From contig DASTPE010000127.1 in NCBI GenBank assembly GCA_035762345.1, positions 1 to 33,704 of the forward strand: DNA of 33,704 nt, written 5' to 3'. Below, piece by piece: positions 31,286 to 33,704 of the stretch. The DNA is from SCGC-AG-212-J23 sp035762345. GTDB taxonomy: Bacteria > Pseudomonadota > Gammaproteobacteria > Burkholderiales > SG8-39. The stretch's first letter is position 1, and every line of letters begins with the position of its first letter. The notes below the pieces were generated by a model. It saw only the letters and a program-made list of their open reading frames with translations, did no database searches and was not told the origin of the DNA. Position numbers and translations under genes: made by a program.

Positions 31286-33540
31286 GGCGCCTTGAGGGAC
31301 GCCTTCGCCGGCAATTTCTCGCCGGAAACTTCGATCTCGTAGCGCCCCTCGATGTCCTCGGAGTGCACGAATCCCATGCCGACCATGCATTCGAGCGTCG
31401 CGCTGTAGCCGACCGAGGAGAGCTCGCCCACCGGCGTTCCGTTGCGCAGGATGGGCTCGCCGCCCCAGGCGAACAGCGCGCTCGCGGGGAACGTGAACAT
31501 GAGCAGGCGCTTGGAGAGCTTCTGTGGCGGATTGCGCCTTTCGGGGCGTACCGCGAAAGCTAGCCCCGCTTCGTAAGGCGTGCAGTCGGGCGAAAGCTCG
31601 GCGCCGAAAGCGCGGCGGCCGGCCTCGATGCGCAGCGCATCGAGCGCGTAGTAGCCGCAATCGCGCAGCCCGAAAACTTTCCCCACCGCCCAGATGCGCT
31701 CGTAGAGGCCGGCCGCCTCAGAGACGGGGACATAGAGCTCCGTGCCGGGGCCCCCCACATAGGAAGCGGGCTGCGCCCGCGCGCTTCCGATGTCGGTCCG
31801 GTCGAGAATCTCCTTCGCGCGCGGACCGAGCACCGAGATTACCGACCACTCGGCGCTCACGTCGTCCACGCTTGCCTCTTCACCCGGCCTCTTGTGCCTC
31901 AAGAGCCAGGCACGATCGCGTACCGGCTGCGCGGAGCCGGTGATAACGAGGAAATCGTCGTCCGCCCAACGCTGCACGGTGACGTCGCTTTCGAAGCCGC
32001 CCTTGCGGTTGAGCATCGGCGTATAGGTCAGTCGTCCGATGCGGTTCGCGCACACGCGGTCGAGCAGCGCGGCGGCGTCGCGGCCGCGCACGCGCAGCTT
32101 GCCGAAGGAAGCCTGGTCGAGAATGCCGGCCGCCTGGCGGATCGCGCGCTGCTCCTCGACCACGGCGGGCAGCCATGTGGGGCGGCCGAGCGTGTATTCC
32201 ATCTTCGGGCCGAAGTAGTTGGCGCGCTCCCAGCCGAACTTCGAGCCGAACTGGGCGTTTTTCCGTCTTAGCTTTTCATAGAGCGGTGAAACCCTTTGTG
32301 GGCGCCCGGATTTAAGTTCGTGCCGCGGCCAGCGCATAGCGTAGTGGAGCCCGAGCGTCTCCACCGTGCGGCTGCGCAGCCATTTGGCATCCGCGGCGAA
32401 CGCGCCGAAGCGCCGGATGTCGACCTCGAACAGGTCCATCGGCGCCTCGCCGCCCGCGATCCATTCGGCGAGGAGCTTGCCCGCGCCGCCGGCGTTGGCG
32501 ATGCCGGCCGAGTTGAACCCGGCGGCCACGAAGTAGTTGCGCACCTCGGGCGCCTCGCCCAAGATGAAGTTGCCGTCCGGCGTAAAGCTCTCCGGTCCGT
32601 TCAGCAAAATCTTTACACCCGCGGTCTCGAGCGCCGGCACGCGGTGGATCGCGGCCTCCATCAGCGGCTGGAACTGGTCCCAGTCTTCGGGCAGCAGCTG
32701 GAACTCGAACGGGTCCGGGATGCCCTCCATGCCCCAGGGCTTGGCCACCGGCTCGAATCCCCCCATCAGGAGGCCACCCACTTCCTCCTTGAAGTAGATG
32801 AAGCCGTCGGGATCGCGCATCACGGGCAGCATCGGGTGCACGCCCGCGATCGGCTCGGTGACGATGTAGAAGTGCTCGGCCGAATGTAGCGGAATGTTGA
32901 CGCCGTGCTGCGCGCCGAGCGCGCGCGCCCATTGGCCGGCGCAGTTGACGAAGGTCTCGCACTGAACCAGACCCGCCGTGGTCTGGACTCCTTTCACGAA
33001 ACCGGCCGCCAGGTCGATGCCTTCGACTCGCACTCCTTCCTGAATCTTTACGCCGAGATTGCGCGCCCCTTTGGCGAGGCTCTGCGCAAGGTCCGCGGGG
33101 TTTGCCTTGCCGTCGGCGGGAAACCACAGCGCGCCCTGCAGATCGTCGATCCGCAGAAGCGGCCACTTCTCCAGCGCCTCGTGCGAAGTGAGCAGATGGA
33201 CCTCGATGCCGAAGCTGCGCGCCATCGCCGCCTGGCGCTGGAACACAATCCAGCGCTCCGGCGTGCGCGCCACGTTGACGCTGCCGCATTGCTTCCAGCC
33301 CGTGGCGAGCCCGGTCTCCTGCTCGAGCGTCGAATAAAGCTGGATGCCGTACTGGCTCATGCGGGTCATCGAGCGGTTCGGTCGCATCTGCCCGACGAGA
33401 CCGGCCGCGTGCCACGTCGTGCCGCAACTGAGCCGCCCCTGCTCGAGGAGCAGGATGTCGCGCATGCCGAGCTTGGCGAGGTGGTAGGCCACGCTGGCGC
33501 CCACGATGCCGCCGCCGGCGATGACGATGCGCGCGTTCAT
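31273..33540 (-). CDS. Dimethylglycine/sarcosine dehydrogenase-like flavoprotein with GcvT domain
   Basis: A 755-residue two-domain enzyme. The N-terminal DAO-type FAD domain (1 to about 400) has the dinucleotide motif IAGGGIVGASVAYH and GTTWHAAGL, where His44 matches the histidine that carries covalent FAD in dimethylglycine and sarcosine dehydrogenases. The C-terminal aminomethyltransferase (GcvT) domain (about 430-755) includes FGKLRVRGRDAAALLDRV and ALRIEAGRRAFGAEL. This domain transfers the released one-carbon unit to tetrahydrofolate. The expected reaction is oxidative N-demethylation of a methylated amine or amino acid; the exact substrate is unknown. ATG 33540 overlaps the upstream EamA stop by 4 nt (ATGA). 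Confidence 0.92.
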   Translation of the reverse strand: MNARIVIAGGGIVGASVAYHLAKLGMRDILLLEQGRLSCGTTWHAAGLVGQMRPNRSMTRMSQYGIQLYSTLEQETGLATGWKQCGSVNVARTPERWIVFQRQAAMARSFGIEVHLLTSHEALEKWPLLRIDDLQGALWFPADGKANPADLAQSLAKGARNLGVKIQEGVRVEGIDLAAGFVKGVQTTAGLVQCETFVNCAGQWARALGAQHGVNIPLHSAEHFYIVTEPIAGVHPMLPVMRDPDGFIYFKEEVGGLLMGGFEPVAKPWGMEGIPDPFEFQLLPEDWDQFQPLMEAAIHRVPALETAGVKILLNGPESFTPDGNFILGEAPEVRNYFVAAGFNSAGIANAGGAGKLLAEWIAGGEAPMDLFEVDIRRFGAFAADAKWLRSRTVETLGLHYAMRWPRHELKSGRPQRVSPLYEKLRRKNAQFGSKFGWERANYFGPKMEYTLGRPTWLPAVVEEQRAIRQAAGILDQASFGKLRVRGRDAAALLDRVCANRIGRLTYTPMLNRKGGFESDVTVQRWADDDFLVITGSAQPVRDRAWLLRHKRPGEEASVDDVSAEWSVISVLGPRAKEILDRTDIGSARAQPASYVGGPGTELYVPVSEAAGLYERIWAVGKVFGLRDCGYYALDALRIEAGRRAFGAELSPDCTPYEAGLAFAVRPERRNPPQKLSKRLLMFTFPASALFAWGGEPILRNGTPVGELSSVGYSATLECMVGMGFVHSEDIEGRYEIEVSGEKLPAKASLKAPWPG

Positions 33541-33704
33541 ATCTTGAGGGCGATGACGCCCGCGGCCACCGTCGCTGCGCCGATCAGGCGGCGCGCGATG
33601 TGCCCTTCCTTGAGGAGCCATGCGCCGATCAGCGCGGCGAAGATGACCGAGGTCTCCCGCAGCGCGGCGACCGCCGCCACGGGAGCGCGCGTCATCGCCC
33701 ACAG
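33537..33704 (-). CDS. EamA/DMT family transporter, C-terminal end (cut by window edge)
   Basis: The last 55 residues are visible, containing two hydrophobic segments joined by WLLKEGHIARRLIGA, the characteristic end of EamA/drug-metabolite transporters (RETSVIFAALIGAWLLKE). The TGA overlaps the ATG of the flavoprotein gene, so it is the first visible gene of that operon and may move its substrate or product. The N-terminal part lies beyond the window. Confidence 0.82.
   Translation of the reverse strand: MWAMTRAPVAAVAALRETSVIFAALIGAWLLKEGHIARRLIGAATVAAGVIALKI

Noticed and set aside
1..33704. CRISPR arrays, insertion sequences, prophage or integrative element boundaries
   Set aside because: No regularly spaced repeats, transposase or integrase genes, or attachment-like flanking repeats were seen; all genes look like resident chromosomal genes.

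Overview
This GC-rich window (about two-thirds G+C by eye) is densely packed with ordinary bacterial chromosomal genes. It has no insertion sequences, phage genes, CRISPR or recognisable tRNA/rRNA. Several features point to a betaproteobacterium, probably from an uncultured or little-studied Burkholderiales/Nitrosomonadales-type lineage: the tesA/ybbA-ybbP arrangement, wrbA next to a small lipoprotein and DUF2069, the selD/selU pair, and the general protein character. That placement is an inference.

Layout. (1) 1-7031, minus strand: ybbA-ybbP-rmuC-otsA-otsB (otsB cut by the window edge). This is an ABC-type export/remodelling system, a DNA maintenance protein and the trehalose pathway. The trehalose-6-phosphate synthase is fused to an N-terminal membrane sensor module. 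(2) 6958-11032: tesA, divergent selD/selU (selenophosphate to 2-selenouridine in tRNA), a DCC thiol-disulfide protein and a class II histone-deacetylase-like hydrolase. (3) 11071-16586, plus strand: a MoxR AAA+ ATPase, a membrane Ser/Thr kinase with an N-terminal extracytoplasmic Cache-like sensor, and an alpha-glucan phosphorylase. (4) 16546-21206, minus strand: glgA, a lytic transglycosylase, a DUF4864 protein and glgX. Regions 3 and 4 form a glycogen synthesis/breakdown block, with no glgB or glgC in the window. (5) 21207-21368: a structured non-coding interval between nupC and glgA. It has a C-rich-loop hairpin and a strong intrinsic terminator ending only 12 nt before the glgA start. (6) 21369-26656: nucleoside transporter, thioredoxin-like protein, pyrF, YihY/BrkB, wrbA, a lipoprotein, DUF2069 and a CitE-like lyase. 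(7) 26678-29620: leuA, preceded by a leucine-rich leader peptide that I infer to be an attenuator, and a divergent MFS transporter. (8) 29617-33704: a NUDIX/DUF4743 hydrolase, then on the minus strand an EamA transporter (partial), a dimethylglycine/sarcosine-dehydrogenase-like flavoprotein and a D-2-hydroxyacid dehydrogenase.

How they fit together. Carbohydrate storage and stress protection dominate the first two-thirds: trehalose synthesis, glycogen synthesis, phosphorolysis and debranching. Two of these modules (OtsA and the kinase beside the phosphorylase) carry N-terminal extracytoplasmic sensors, which suggests envelope signals feed into reserve metabolism. Genes are extremely compact. 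Divergent pairs have starts 2-40 bp apart or overlapping, and convergent pairs overlap by 11-59 bp. Several starts lie 6-10 nt after a -10-like hexamer, consistent with leaderless transcripts.

The best candidates for undescribed biology are the leuA leader (10 leucines in 29 residues, with two mutually exclusive RNA pairings, one covering the leuA ribosome-binding site), the structured RNA between nupC and glgA, the sensor-fused OtsA, and the MoxR/sensor-kinase/phosphorylase cluster.
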